Below are positions 43,734 through 53,458 of a stretch of 64,000 nt of DNA, in pieces. Positions within the stretch are counted from its first letter, which is position 1. Every line of letters begins with the position of its first letter. The notes under the pieces are model-generated. The model searched no databases, was not told where the DNA came from, and saw nothing but the letters and a program-made list of their open reading frames with translations. The DNA comes from Aspergillus flavus (Eukaryota > Ascomycota > Eurotiomycetes > Eurotiales > Aspergillaceae). The translations under genes and the position numbers were made by a program. The DNA lies in contig NC_092409.1 in the NCBI RefSeq assembly GCF_009017415.1, positions 4,650,001-4,714,000 of the forward strand. The letters run 5' to 3'.

Positions 43734-45789
43734 TTAATATGAAGGACTGTCATCCGAATCGGTCATATCTTGTTCACCCATATCATCAGAGCTGTCGAAT
43801 TTCGCAAACTCTATGCCTGAAGCATCTCCATAGAGCTCAATCCGTCTCTGGTCTTCCAGCCATCGCATAATCTTATATTCTGCATGGGAGACAGCTCGTA
43901 CGAGGGTAGATAATGATACTCCAACCACCTTTGCTGCCGTTTCGTAGAAAGGTCGTGCATTCTCGGGCAAATCAGACTCCATTTTATACCGCACATACGA
44001 TGATCCTGGTCGAGGGACATCCGAGTTATCCTCCGTGATAACTTTCCGAGGCTTGAGTTGTTGTGTAACTGTTCGTATCATTGAGCCTATAGCCTCCTCA
44101 TCATCTTCATCCGGTGGACCTGCTACTTCTCGAGAGTCCGTGCCGGTTGGCCCAACGGGAAATAAATCGCTTAGTGGATTTGACGCTTTTGTAGAGGGTT
44201 AGCAACACGAACAAAACAAGTTGTCACCATGCCGCCATACCTTTGCTATTGTCGAGCCAGTTATTCTCGTACCAATTCATGTACTCATCCAGTTGACTTG
44301 GTGTCATGTGAAACACATCACGCTCATCCACTAGGATTTCATTGCCTTTGCCAATTCTGCCTCTGGCTGTTTCTCGGCTATCAAACTGTCTCTGGGCTTG
44401 AGCCCAGTGCTTCCAATCGATGACTTGCGTGGTGGGTTCCTTTGCCGAGGCAGGGTATCTTTTAAGGTCGTCGAAGGGAAAAAGTAACTTGGTAGATATA
44501 ACGATGAGGGTGATCAATTGGATTTCAGGTAGGTCATGAGGTCTACTTCTGCTGGCAAGACCTTTCGGGAATTCGAAGGAAAAACCAAGAAGAACCTGCA
44601 GTCTCTTCACGGCGGAGTAGATATCAACTAAACAATACATTAGTATAGGGGTAGATCACCCGCACTGCGATTGCTTCTTACCCGGAAGAGCTAGTCTCCT
44701 AATATAATGATATAGTATCGGCGGCAGATTTAGAGCTGGGAAGTGTACGCCAAATTTGTGGCGATAAAGAAGTGACAATTGCAAAACAGCCTTATGAAGA
44801 TGCTCGGCTTTTAGCAACCTCTAAGAGACGTTCAGCAGATGATCCTTAGAAAGAGGACAAGAATGCTCACCGTTGTCTCGATTATTGAGAGATACTCCTG
44901 GGGTAATTTATCTCTCATCTCACGAGGGATTGAGCGTGTTATGCGAATATAAGGAATATCTCCGTACATGATCATCCTGGAGCGGGAAGTCAGATCATAA
45001 TTACCATCCGATACCCATGCTAGGGATTTTTTACCGATGAAAGTCCCCAATACCGACTGGAAGGCGCATTAATAAAGCCCCCAAGTAGCAGAGGGCGACG
45101 GAGTCCACGAGTCGAGGCCATTGCAGATGCTTCCCTCCAAACTTAACGATATCTGGCTCCTCCTGATCTGCGGTGGGCTGTGAGCTGAAGAACTCTATCT
45201 CACCACCGTCAGAAGAATCCTGTATCTTATTCAAGTAGGTTTCCAGACGAAGAGCCCACAAGTCACGGACGACATGCTGTACCTTAATCGTCAGCCGACA
45301 ACGTAGGGTAAGATTGAACCAATGAGGGCGCACCTCGAGTTGCGCCGGAAAACCTCGGCTTTGTACCAGGGCATGGCACTGCTTCCAGAGGATCAACTGA
45401 TACACCTGCAGAAAGAGCCTGTAGGCCTGTCGGCCACGATACGCTAATAGACATAAATTAGCACCTGATAGGAGTTCAGCCGGATTAGCAACGCTTACTT
45501 ACTCTTTGCACCCTTTTCGGTCACTGCCTTCTTCACCCGATTCGTCTTGCCTTGCGTCCCAAAGTCGTCAGGCTCTTCTTCAACTTGCCGGCCCTTGTTT
45601 TATTTCGTAAGCGTGACTCATCCCCTTCGCTTTATTCTCTTCTATATGCTGAGCGGGGGAGGCTAAGATGGGCTACGAACATACCTCTTGTTGATGACCC
45701 CGGCGGCAGAACCAGAGCCCATTATCGAGATAATACCGAGTTTCACGGCACCCTTCCTGCCCACAGACCCCTCGGATAGTATACTCCAT
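43734..45789 (-). CDS. RRN7: RNA polymerase I core-factor subunit Rrn7 (TAF1B/TFIIB-like)
   Basis: Eight exons: 45789..45685, 45593..45503, 45443..45334, 45282..45035, 44976..44871, 44820..44682, 44627..44241 and 44185..43734, giving 545 residues. The N-terminal zinc ribbon is unmistakable: RGVCGQEGCRETRYYLDNG followed by LWFCRRGHQQE, with ligands C9, C14, C28 and H32. The following exons encode cyclin-fold sequence such as QAYRLFLQVYQLILWKQCHA, VVRDLWALRLETYL, IPYIRITRSIP and HFPALNLPPILYHYIRRLAL. Rrn7 is the TFIIB-like subunit of the core factor that recruits Pol I to the rDNA promoter. Two introns use AAG acceptors (exons 2 and 4). The seven introns are all 50-91 nt. Confidence 0.9.
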
Positions 45790-46482
45790 GGAGGGCACAG
45801 GTGTTCTTCATTCTTGAATCATTAAGATACTGAGTATAGAAGCCGGGGGCCTTTCCCCTGTTGTGTGGGGTACGTTGGTGGTTGAGTGCTGAATACGGGT
45901 AGATTTGATGTTCAAGTTGTTTTTGAAATTTTCTTTTTCTTCCCTTACCTTCTTTTCAGGCATGTCAAATCACTGCAAACATATTGCTCTACGGCCGAAA
46001 ACCTACGGAACGCATTGCAGGTTCACAGTGCTCAAGAATGAATTTATTTATTTAAGGAACCGTTACCCATATACGCTAGTCCCTTCCATGTCTTGACCAA
46101 AAGTATCTTTTTTCTTCGTTGGTCTTTCCTTCTTTCATCCTTTTTATCCTACGAGAATGGTGATGGTACCTGTCCAAAAAAAGAAAAAGTAAAAAAATAA
46201 AGATAAAAAAGTGAAAAGGAAAGAAGAACTCTTGCGTATTAGGTAGAGCCACTGAAATTTTTTGGAATTCGTCAAAATATCGTGAAAGCGAGACTCAGAC
46301 TGGTTCTCGTCATGACAAAGCACGCTTTACGCTGCCAACGCAACCTGGTCAATATAAGAGCCAGGTCGGATCTCGCCTAAAACTTAACATACTTCACAAT
46401 CGAAGGGGCAGAATTCAAGGATACCCTAGAACGCACAAGAACCAATGGAGCACAAAAGAAGTCCATGACTATGGTGATTTCA
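45790..46482. other. Intergenic: Rrn7 promoter and eIF5A 3' region
   Basis: A/T-rich sequence between two minus-strand genes, with T- and A-rich tracts at about 45925-45960 and 46175-46225. No gene is seen. Confidence 0.4.
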
Positions 46483-47248
46483 TTATTTGGGGGCTTCCTT
46501 GCAGTCCATGGCGACTTCCTCACCCATGGCAGTGAGGACGATGACGTCTAGAACTTCGTTAGTAACGACTTGACGGTTAGTAGAGCATTGTATACTTACT
46601 GACGTCCTTGCCCTCCTTGAACATATTCTGAATCCTTGTACCGACATCGCTGTCGGGGACCTTGACGTCGTCCTTGGTATCACCATCATCCTTCATCAGG
46701 GACAGGAAACCATCGTCGGTGATATCAAGCTATACGAGATCAGCAAAAACAGCCCCTAGCGGACAGCCATCAATTTTCGGGCTACTTACAAGCTGGTACT
46801 CCGTGCGCTTGACGACGGGAACGTCCATGTTGTGGGTGGAGGGGGACAGATCTTCAAGCTTCTTGCCGGTGAAGATGTCGAGAGCGACAAGGTGAACCTT
46901 AGCGTGACCGTGCTTTCCGGTCTTGGAGGTAGACATATCGACGATCTTGCAAGGACGGCCCTTGATGACAACGTGACCGTTCTTCCTCAGAGCAGAGCAC
47001 TGCTGGGGGTAGGTGGTAGAGGCACCGGCATCACCGGCGGCATCGGTCTCGAAGCCCTATGTAGAAAAAAGAAATGCCGTCAATTTAAACTGTGGTGAAA
47101 TGGAGCCAACGATGCGCAGACGCATTTGCGTGCAACGAGGGGAGGGGATCAAGATGCGGGGCTGAAAATGCCCAACAGCGCAGGTACATTAAAATTAGGT
47201 GGAGAGAAGTGTAGAGGGGCGATTACATACGTGCTGTTCGTCAGACAT
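46483..47248 (-). CDS. Translation factor eIF5A (hypusine-containing)
   Basis: Exons are 47248..47231 (six codons), 47056..46790, 46729..46600 and 46547..46483, giving 159 residues. The sequence is highly conserved: [20 protein letters not shown], then [20 protein letters not shown], where K54 in the TGKHGH loop is the lysine modified to hypusine. [20 protein letters not shown] and [19 protein letters not shown] follow. eIF5A relieves ribosome stalling and assists termination. The first intron is 174 nt, long for this window and placed right after MSDEQH, as often in fungal eIF5A genes. Codon bias is strong. The gene is divergent from VPS52 across 584 bp. Confidence 0.96.
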
Positions 47249-47832
47249 GGTGAGGGTTTTGGTTTGAGTGAATGACAAGGGAAAACCAGAGATGCAAGCA
47301 GGAAAGAGGCAGAGAGGAGGAAGGAGATTGAGTAGGAGGAGAGAGGGGGAAAGGAAGAAAAATTAGAAGGTTAAAAGAGACGAAGAGAGAAATGGACGAA
47401 AACCGCCGAATTAAAAAAAAGTATTTTGTTGTGGCGGGGTGTTGATGTCGCTAGACCGCAACAGGTTTAGTTTCGGATATGCTGTGTCTCTGGTCTGCTT
47501 CGTTTGCCGTAGCGTCTCGACCACCGTCTTTATTGGTGAGCTTCCGAAAGGTACCTCATGGATGTCAACGGCACTCTCCTGAACAACGGACTTTATACCA
47601 ACCTCAATCCTTTCTCTCCTTCCTTTGTTCTTGCACGCTTATTCCTTCCCGTCGGAAGTTCCTATCCATCGTCACTCTTTCTTTCTTCCTTCCTTTTTTT
47701 TTTTGTTTTTGAGGCTGCGTTATTCTCTCCCTCGCCACAAGTGTGGTCTTATTACTCTTGGGCGGCCTTTCCCAATGAGGCCGGTGAACCACTGCTCCAT
47801 ACTTGAACGCCTCTCCGGGCTGGCCTTTCACG
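47249..47832. promoter_or_regulatory. Divergent promoter between eIF5A and VPS52
   Basis: The start codons lie 584 bp apart on opposite strands. The eIF5A side (47280-47420) is purine-rich on the plus strand, giving the pyrimidine-rich leader typical of highly expressed fungal genes. The VPS52 side carries a T-rich tract near 47680-47705. No specific element is recognised. Confidence 0.5.
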
Positions 47833-50023
47833 ATGTGGCTTGACCGCATGTCCGGTCATTCGACCCCCTCAGGACCTCAAATTGATAGTCGCAGCAATTC
47901 CCCCCTTCCTCGACGGCCCACTTCTCGTCTGTCTCCCTATGCACAGAATAGTCGTTCTCAGCCCAGTCGACCTGGATCGTCATTGTCCAACTTACTCACT
48001 CCTAGCGACTCTACTACTTCTCTTTCCGCCACTCAACGTGCCGACGACACGGCTTTGAAACAGTTCCCTGCGAAGGCTCGGCCATCTAACGTCGCGGATC
48101 CACTTGATGTGCTAAATGATATTATTGGAAAGCGGAAGGAAAAGCTGGCGGGAGCAGAATCGCCTGTTCTATCTTCTACACTTAAAACAAAACCGTCGCA
48201 GCTGGTGGCGGGAATCGACTTTGGAGGTCTTAGCCTCGAGGAGTTTGTCACGAAACCCGATGAGCCGAGGAGGGCTAAATATAGCGACGTTGGCGCGCAA
48301 ACAATCCAACAATTCGAGAAGGAAAGAGATAAATTCCAGGATCTGCATTCGGCTATCACAGGCTGTGACGATGTTTCTAGGTCGGTAGAGAAGTACCTGA
48401 ATGACTTTCAGACTGAACTCGGTGCAGTTTCAGCGGAGATAGAGACCCTCCAGACTCGATCCATACAGCTGAATGCAATGTTGGCTAATCGACGCAATGT
48501 AGAACAACTTCTGGGGCCCGCTGTGGAGGAGATTTCCATCTCTCCAAACGCTGTCCGACTAATTGTAGAGGGACCGATTGATGAGAATTGGGTCAAAGCG
48601 CTGAATGAGATCGAGAGCCGGGCAGCCACTATAGAAGCCAAAGTTACTAGCCCTAGTAGCGCTAAGTCGGTCGAGGACGTTCGCCCACTTCTGAGTGATA
48701 TCAAGAAAAAAGCAGTTGAAAGGATCCGGGACTATTTGGTCTCACAGATCAGAGCCTTGCGGTCCCCAAATATCAACGCTCAGATTATCCAACAGCAGCG
48801 CTTGGTAAAATTCAAGGATTTGTATAGCTACCTGTGCAAAGCACATCCAACCCTTGCGGGGGAGATCACGCAGGCTTACATCAACACGATGCGGTGGTAT
48901 TACCTATCTCATTTTACCCGCTATCTGCAAGCGCTTGAAAAGATCAAAGTGTACCCTAGCGATCGGAATGAAGTGCTAGGAGGAGATCCCTCGGCTCCAA
49001 AATCAGGTTAGTTCTCTGTTCCTTCTCGCTGCGCTACGGAATCTGACATCGCTATAGGAAACTTCGTCCCTGGTGGGCGGGCTGGTGCCGCGGCGCATGA
49101 CCCATTCTCGCTAGGAAGGAGAATTGAAATCTTGCGCACTGGCAATCACATGGCCATATCTTCATACGTAGCAGAGGAGGACACTTCTTTCCATGGAATT
49201 GAGGTTCCGTTCCGAAACTTCAACCTGGCCTTGATGGACAATGTCTCGGCTGAATACTCCTTCATGACGGAGATGTTCTCCACCTTGTCCTTCCAGCAGA
49301 TATCCCGCAAAGCTACCGAAATATTCGACCCGGTCTTTGCTCTTGGTCAAGGATTGACCAAGCGATTAGTCGAGCACACGACCGACTCTCTAGGAGTCCT
49401 GATTTGCGTACGATTGAATCAGCAGGCCGCTTTTGAACTCCAACGGCGGAAAGTACCCGTTGCTGACGCGTACATCAATGGTGTAAACATACGGCTCTGG
49501 CCTAGGTTCCAGGTGATCATGGACCTTCACTGCGAGTCTTTAAAGCGGGTAGCTTCGCACACGGGTCGAAGTGCTGTATCCGCCCTATCTCTGGCTGGTG
49601 GGGATGACTTGAACCAATCCTCAGCGCCCCACTTCCTTACGCAGAGGTTTGGTCAGCTGTTGCATGGAATTTTAGTGCTGAGTAGTGAAGCTGGAGACGA
49701 CGAGCCGGTGTCTAACAGTTTGTCGCGGTTAGCAGCCGAGTTTGATAGCCTTTTGGCGAAGCTGAGCAGGATTGGCGGCGATGCGAAAAGACGGGAAAGA
49801 TTTCTATTTAATAATTATTCTTTGATTTTGACTATCATCAGCGTATGTTGATTGCCCTCTTGGAAAAGAGCTTTCACTGACGTTCAGGCAGGATACCCAT
49901 GGCAAGTTAGCGACTGAACAGAAACGGGTAAGTAGGAGACTCTTTGCCCTCTACCCAAGCAGTTAAACTAATGGTATCTAGCATTTGGACGACATGTTAA
50001 AGAGTGTTGGAAAGCGTGGTTAG
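47833..50023 (+). CDS. VPS52: Vps52, GARP tethering-complex subunit (SAC2 family)
   Basis: Exons are 47833..49006, 49058..49842, 49892..49927 (36 nt) and 49982..50023, giving 678 residues. The start MWLDRMSGHSTPS is followed by a Ser/Pro/Arg-rich disordered stretch to about residue 75, then Vps52/SAC2 helical sequence: VLNDIIGKRKEKLAG, FGGLSLEEFVTK, SVEKYLNDFQTELGAVSAEI and RSIQLNAMLANRRNVEQLLG. The C-terminal half has VPFRNFNLALMDNVSAEYSF and RLWPRFQVIMDLHCESLKR. Vps52 is the core of GARP, which tethers endosome-derived vesicles at the trans-Golgi. An upstream in-frame start at 47803 is not an ATG-supported alternative. The tail exons (FNNYSLILTIIS then DTHGKLATEQKR) were joined using the family pattern. 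Confidence 0.93.
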
Positions 50024-50418
50024 AGTCTTCGACTATAGTTCAGGTTGCTCAGGAGATACATAGAGCACAGAATACTATTGACATACAACACCTACACATC
50101 ACACAAAACACCTCATCTAAATACTATAGATATTACTGCATATGCGTTCTAGTACCTAATTCGCGTAACAAAGTATGACTGGCTCTCGATGGTCTCTCTT
50201 AGGCATGTACGGAGTATACCTTAACCTAATGCAGATTGAGAGGTCGCCTGAACCTTTACCCAATCCAGACACAGACCTTTTCTTATCGCCGCGCCCTTAT
50301 CGCCGGTCGGCATTTCACCCATGTGGGGAATTGCGCCATCGACAAACAATTCCCCCTACCTAACAAGGCCGTGGTCAATGGACCCCCTAGATTAATTCAA
50401 CTCCCTATCTCAGAGAAC
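50024..50418. other. Intergenic: VPS52 3' region and L2HGDH promoter
   Basis: No gene is seen. One exact TACGGAGTA (50208-50216) lies 203 bp upstream of the L2HGDH ATG. Confidence 0.45.
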
Positions 50419-51790
50419 ATGGCCATGCGCACAAGTCTCTCGATTTCGAGGAAATTCCTCCACCCGCGGCGCGGCTTCTCCAGCTCGCGACCAGCCAATG
50501 CAGATGTCACACATGCGGTAAACACCTCTCCTTGACTCTCCTCAGCGCACTTTCCAAAACAAACGCTCATTCAGCCAAAAGGTCATTGGTGCGGGGGTCG
50601 TCGGTCTCGCAGTAGCCCGGGAATTGGCATCGCGAGAGGGCACGTCAACAATTCTTCTAGAGAGACACGATGCGCCAGGCACGGAGACGAGTAGTCGCAA
50701 TTCGGAGGTGAGTAGTACTCCCCCTTCCGATCAGACGTCTTCGCATTGAATCAACGCATTAATTGTAATTGTGGTTTTTTTCTGTTGCATACAGGTCATC
50801 CATGCCGGGTTATACTACGGAGTCGATACCTTGAAGACCAAGCTCTGCATCAAAGGAAAAGAGATGGTGTACGATCTATGCGCGCGGAACGGACTCCCTC
50901 ACCGCAACACCAAGAAATGGATCGTAGCGCAGACAGAAGAGCAATGGGCCGCAGCGCTCAAGACCCACGAGCATGCACAGAAGATAGGCGTACCGACGCG
51001 ACTCATCGGTCGCGCAGAGGCTCAGGCTCTCGAACCTGAGGTCCAGGCTCTCGCAGGGATCGTCGAGAGTCCGACCACGGGGATTGTAGACAGCCACTCC
51101 CTGATGACCTATCTACAGGGCGACTTCGAGGACCGCGGCGGCGACTGTGCGTTTCTCACGAATGTAACGGGAATTGAGGCGTTGAATGGAGGAAAGAACG
51201 GATACCGGATCACGGCTGTGACGAGCGACGGCACAGAGACGTCCATCACAGCCGAGACGCTGGTCAACAGCGCCGGGAACTACGCTTGCTATATCAATAA
51301 CATGGTCCTCCCACCCGAGCGACACCGTACCCCGTACTACGCGAAAGGAACATACTTTTCGTACGCGGCGTCGTTCCCGAAAACCTCCGTGCTGGTCTAT
51401 CCAGCCACACTGCCCGGCCACGGCGGCCTAGGCACCCATCTGACTCTAGACCTCGGAGGCCGCATACGATTCGGCCCCGACGTGGAATGGGTGGATGATC
51501 CGAATGACCTCGTGCCCAGTCCCGCCCGGTTGCAGCAGGCGCTCCGGGAGATCAAGACCTATTTACCCAACGTGGACCCCGAGGCGATCAGTCTAGACTA
51601 CTGTGGGATCCGACCCAAGCTGGAACGCGGTGGGGCCGTGAACACAGGCAAAGGGTTCCAGGATTTTATCATCCAGGAAGAGGAAGGCTTCCCTGGGTTC
51701 ATTAACCTGCTTGGAATTGAGAGCCCAGGGCTGACGAGTTCGTTGGCGATCGGGGAAATGGTGAAGGGTCTTCTGTATGGGAGGAAATGA
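50419..51790 (+). CDS. Mitochondrial FAD-dependent L-2-hydroxyglutarate dehydrogenase
   Basis: Exons are 50419..50517, 50582..50707 and 50795..51790, giving 406 residues. Exon 1 is an Arg/Ser-rich mitochondrial presequence ([16 protein letters not shown]). Exon 2 encodes the FAD dinucleotide fold [16 protein letters not shown] and the TSSRNSE segment, continued in exon 3 as [52 protein letters not shown] and the C-terminal [20 protein letters not shown] are family hallmarks. The enzyme oxidises L-2-hydroxyglutarate, a metabolite repair product, to 2-oxoglutarate. The AAAAG acceptor at 50581 was chosen because it alone restores THAVIGAG in frame; the other AGs give wrong frames or a 28-nt intron. 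Confidence 0.93.
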
Positions 51791-51823
51791 TCGTCCATAT
51801 GTGCCTCGCATATAGGAAGGATC

Positions 51824-51858
<35 letters not shown>

Positions 51859-52433
51859 ATCACGTATATACCCGCTGTACATACTGCACTGCATATGCAT
51901 ATGCATAACATAGACAACTGCATTGATAAATCCGAATCTTCAAAATCTAAATTCTCCCGCCCTAACACAAAATCCCGTCCTTCCCAAGGTCTATACAAAG
52001 AACATGAGCATAATCCGCTCCTCGGTAAGAGAGTTGACGAAAGACCGTTACTCATCACTCCACCTTAATAAGCTTGTCGAGATGCTTAATTGGTAGCCAA
52101 GCAAAGACAATTCGCCATCCTGCCTCCGGTTACGTCAACACTTTTCCCAATTCTGTGACTGGTTTTCCAACGTCCCCCAACCATTGTTCTGGGATTGTTC
52201 GTTGGAAGTTGTACTGTTGGTTCTGGGCCAGGTTCGAGCTGGGTTCTGTTCGTACAACGGCTATATATATGTACTCTGGATGTACTCGCCACGAAATGCC
52301 CCTCCTATGTATCCTATCCATCTACATTCCTTTTACTCAAAACAGCATCCCACTTTCTCTACTGTATTCAATCCCCCATTATTCAAGTCCCTCCTTTAGA
52401 ACCTGAGAGCTTTACAACCTGAATCACAGAACA
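51791..52433. other. Intergenic: L2HGDH 3' region and promoter of the Pol-domain gene
   Basis: It contains an uninterrupted run of 30 A (51827-51856) starting 36 nt after the L2HGDH stop. The rest shows no gene; several 60-110 codon frames overlap at 52074-52422 and have no protein-like content. Confidence 0.45.
51827..51856 (+). repeat. A30 homopolymer
   Basis: Thirty consecutive A lie in the likely 3'UTR of the L2HGDH gene. The gene has introns, so this is not the tail of a retrocopy. It is probably a length-variable microsatellite. Confidence 0.9.
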
Positions 52434-53051
52434 ATGCCACATTCAACCCAAGCGTCAAACCATCACGTCTCAAAACACTCCTACCGTCATCAACCGTACT
52501 CTCAAACCAAGTCATCCATAGAGTCCAAGTCCCAACCAAAATCTAAACAATCCAGTACATATAATAGATGCTGGGATTGGATTGTTACAGGTGGTAACTG
52601 CCACTACGCCAAGAACCGTGCAACATTCCGAAGCTACCGACGAGCGCCGGGGAAGGTCGGCGGCTCACGGGTCCTCGGTGTAGGGAGCGTCGAACTGCGT
52701 GTCCGACGACGCTCGGGCGATGGTGAGATCAACACACTCGTGCTAGACAACGTGCTGCATATGCCGAATGCGCGGTGTAATGGTCTGAGTCTGCCGAAAT
52801 ACCGTGAAACACACCCGTTAACGGGGGTAGATGATGAAGGTGACCATATCGAAGCGCGGAGTGACGATGGGTCGGAGCCGGAGTGGTATGCGGAAGGGTA
52901 CCATGGACTATCAAGAGTTGTGCTTGCGGGTGAGCCCCAAGGAGAATCACATTTGAGCGATGATGAGCATTATATGCTTTCTGTGATGGCTTCCAATGAA
53001 GAGATGGAGAAACTTTGGCAGAGGGTTAAGAATAGAAGCTGGGTAGCCTGA
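52434..53051 (+). CDS. Protein with a copia-type Pol beta-barrel (degenerate protease) domain, probably domesticated
   Basis: One exon, 205 residues. After a Ser/Gln/His/Lys-rich start, residues 45-115 read CWDWIVTGGNCHYAKNRATF, then RVLGVGSVELRVRR, then LVLDNVLHMPNARCNGLSLP. This is the pattern of the protease-like beta-barrel that precedes the integrase in Ty1/copia Pol: a D-S-G-type strand, a GxGxV strand and a LxNVLxxP strand. The catalytic D-[ST]-G is replaced by V-T-G-G, so the domain cannot act as an aspartic protease. The rest is an acidic C-terminus. No gag, integrase, reverse transcriptase or LTR is adjacent. Related stand-alone proteins occur in many filamentous fungi; function is unknown. 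Confidence 0.72.
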   Translation: MPHSTQASNHHVSKHSYRHQPYSQTKSSIESKSQPKSKQSSTYNRCWDWIVTGGNCHYAKNRATFRSYRRAPGKVGGSRVLGVGSVELRVRRRSGDGEINTLVLDNVLHMPNARCNGLSLPKYRETHPLTGVDDEGDHIEARSDDGSEPEWYAEGYHGLSRVVLAGEPQGESHLSDDEHYMLSVMASNEEMEKLWQRVKNRSWVA

Positions 53052-53458
53052 GGCGGTTGTGGTGCAAAGTGACACGAGATATAGCTTATATTTTCTTTGC
53101 TGTTCAGCGTATTTTCGTTCCTTCTGAGGTGAAGATATCCGGTGTATGGTCATTGGTGTAGAAATGCGATGTCTTCATGTGTATATCATACCGCCCGTAT
53201 GTGGCTGAATATAAAGTTTCTCGCTCAACTTGGGATTCGACACAGGACTGATAGAGTCCTAGTTTGGGAGAGCCGACTTGTCCAAATATAAAGAGAGTTC
53301 TCCTACGTGGAATCTAGTCCACCTCCCAACTCAGGTTTCCACGGCCTCGTGGTTAACCGCTCGAAGCGGCTTCCCAGACCCCTTCCGCAGGCCGGCTGGA
53401 ATGTAGAAAGGATCATTGCGCGGTTAGTAATGTTTGAATATGGCCGACGTTAGTACGC
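53052..53458. other. Intergenic: convergent 3' ends
   Basis: This is 0.4 kb between the Pol-domain gene and the C2H2 factor. Short complementary words occur around 53340-53395 but do not form a convincing RNA fold. Nothing else is seen. Confidence 0.35.

Noticed and set aside
50518..50545. A 28-nt intron in the L2HGDH gene ending at the CTCAG at 50545
   Set aside because: It is too short; the 64-nt intron ending at 50581 gives the family sequence [13 protein letters not shown].
52434..53051. An intact copia retrotransposon
   Set aside because: No gag, integrase, reverse transcriptase, RNase H or terminal repeats were found on either side.
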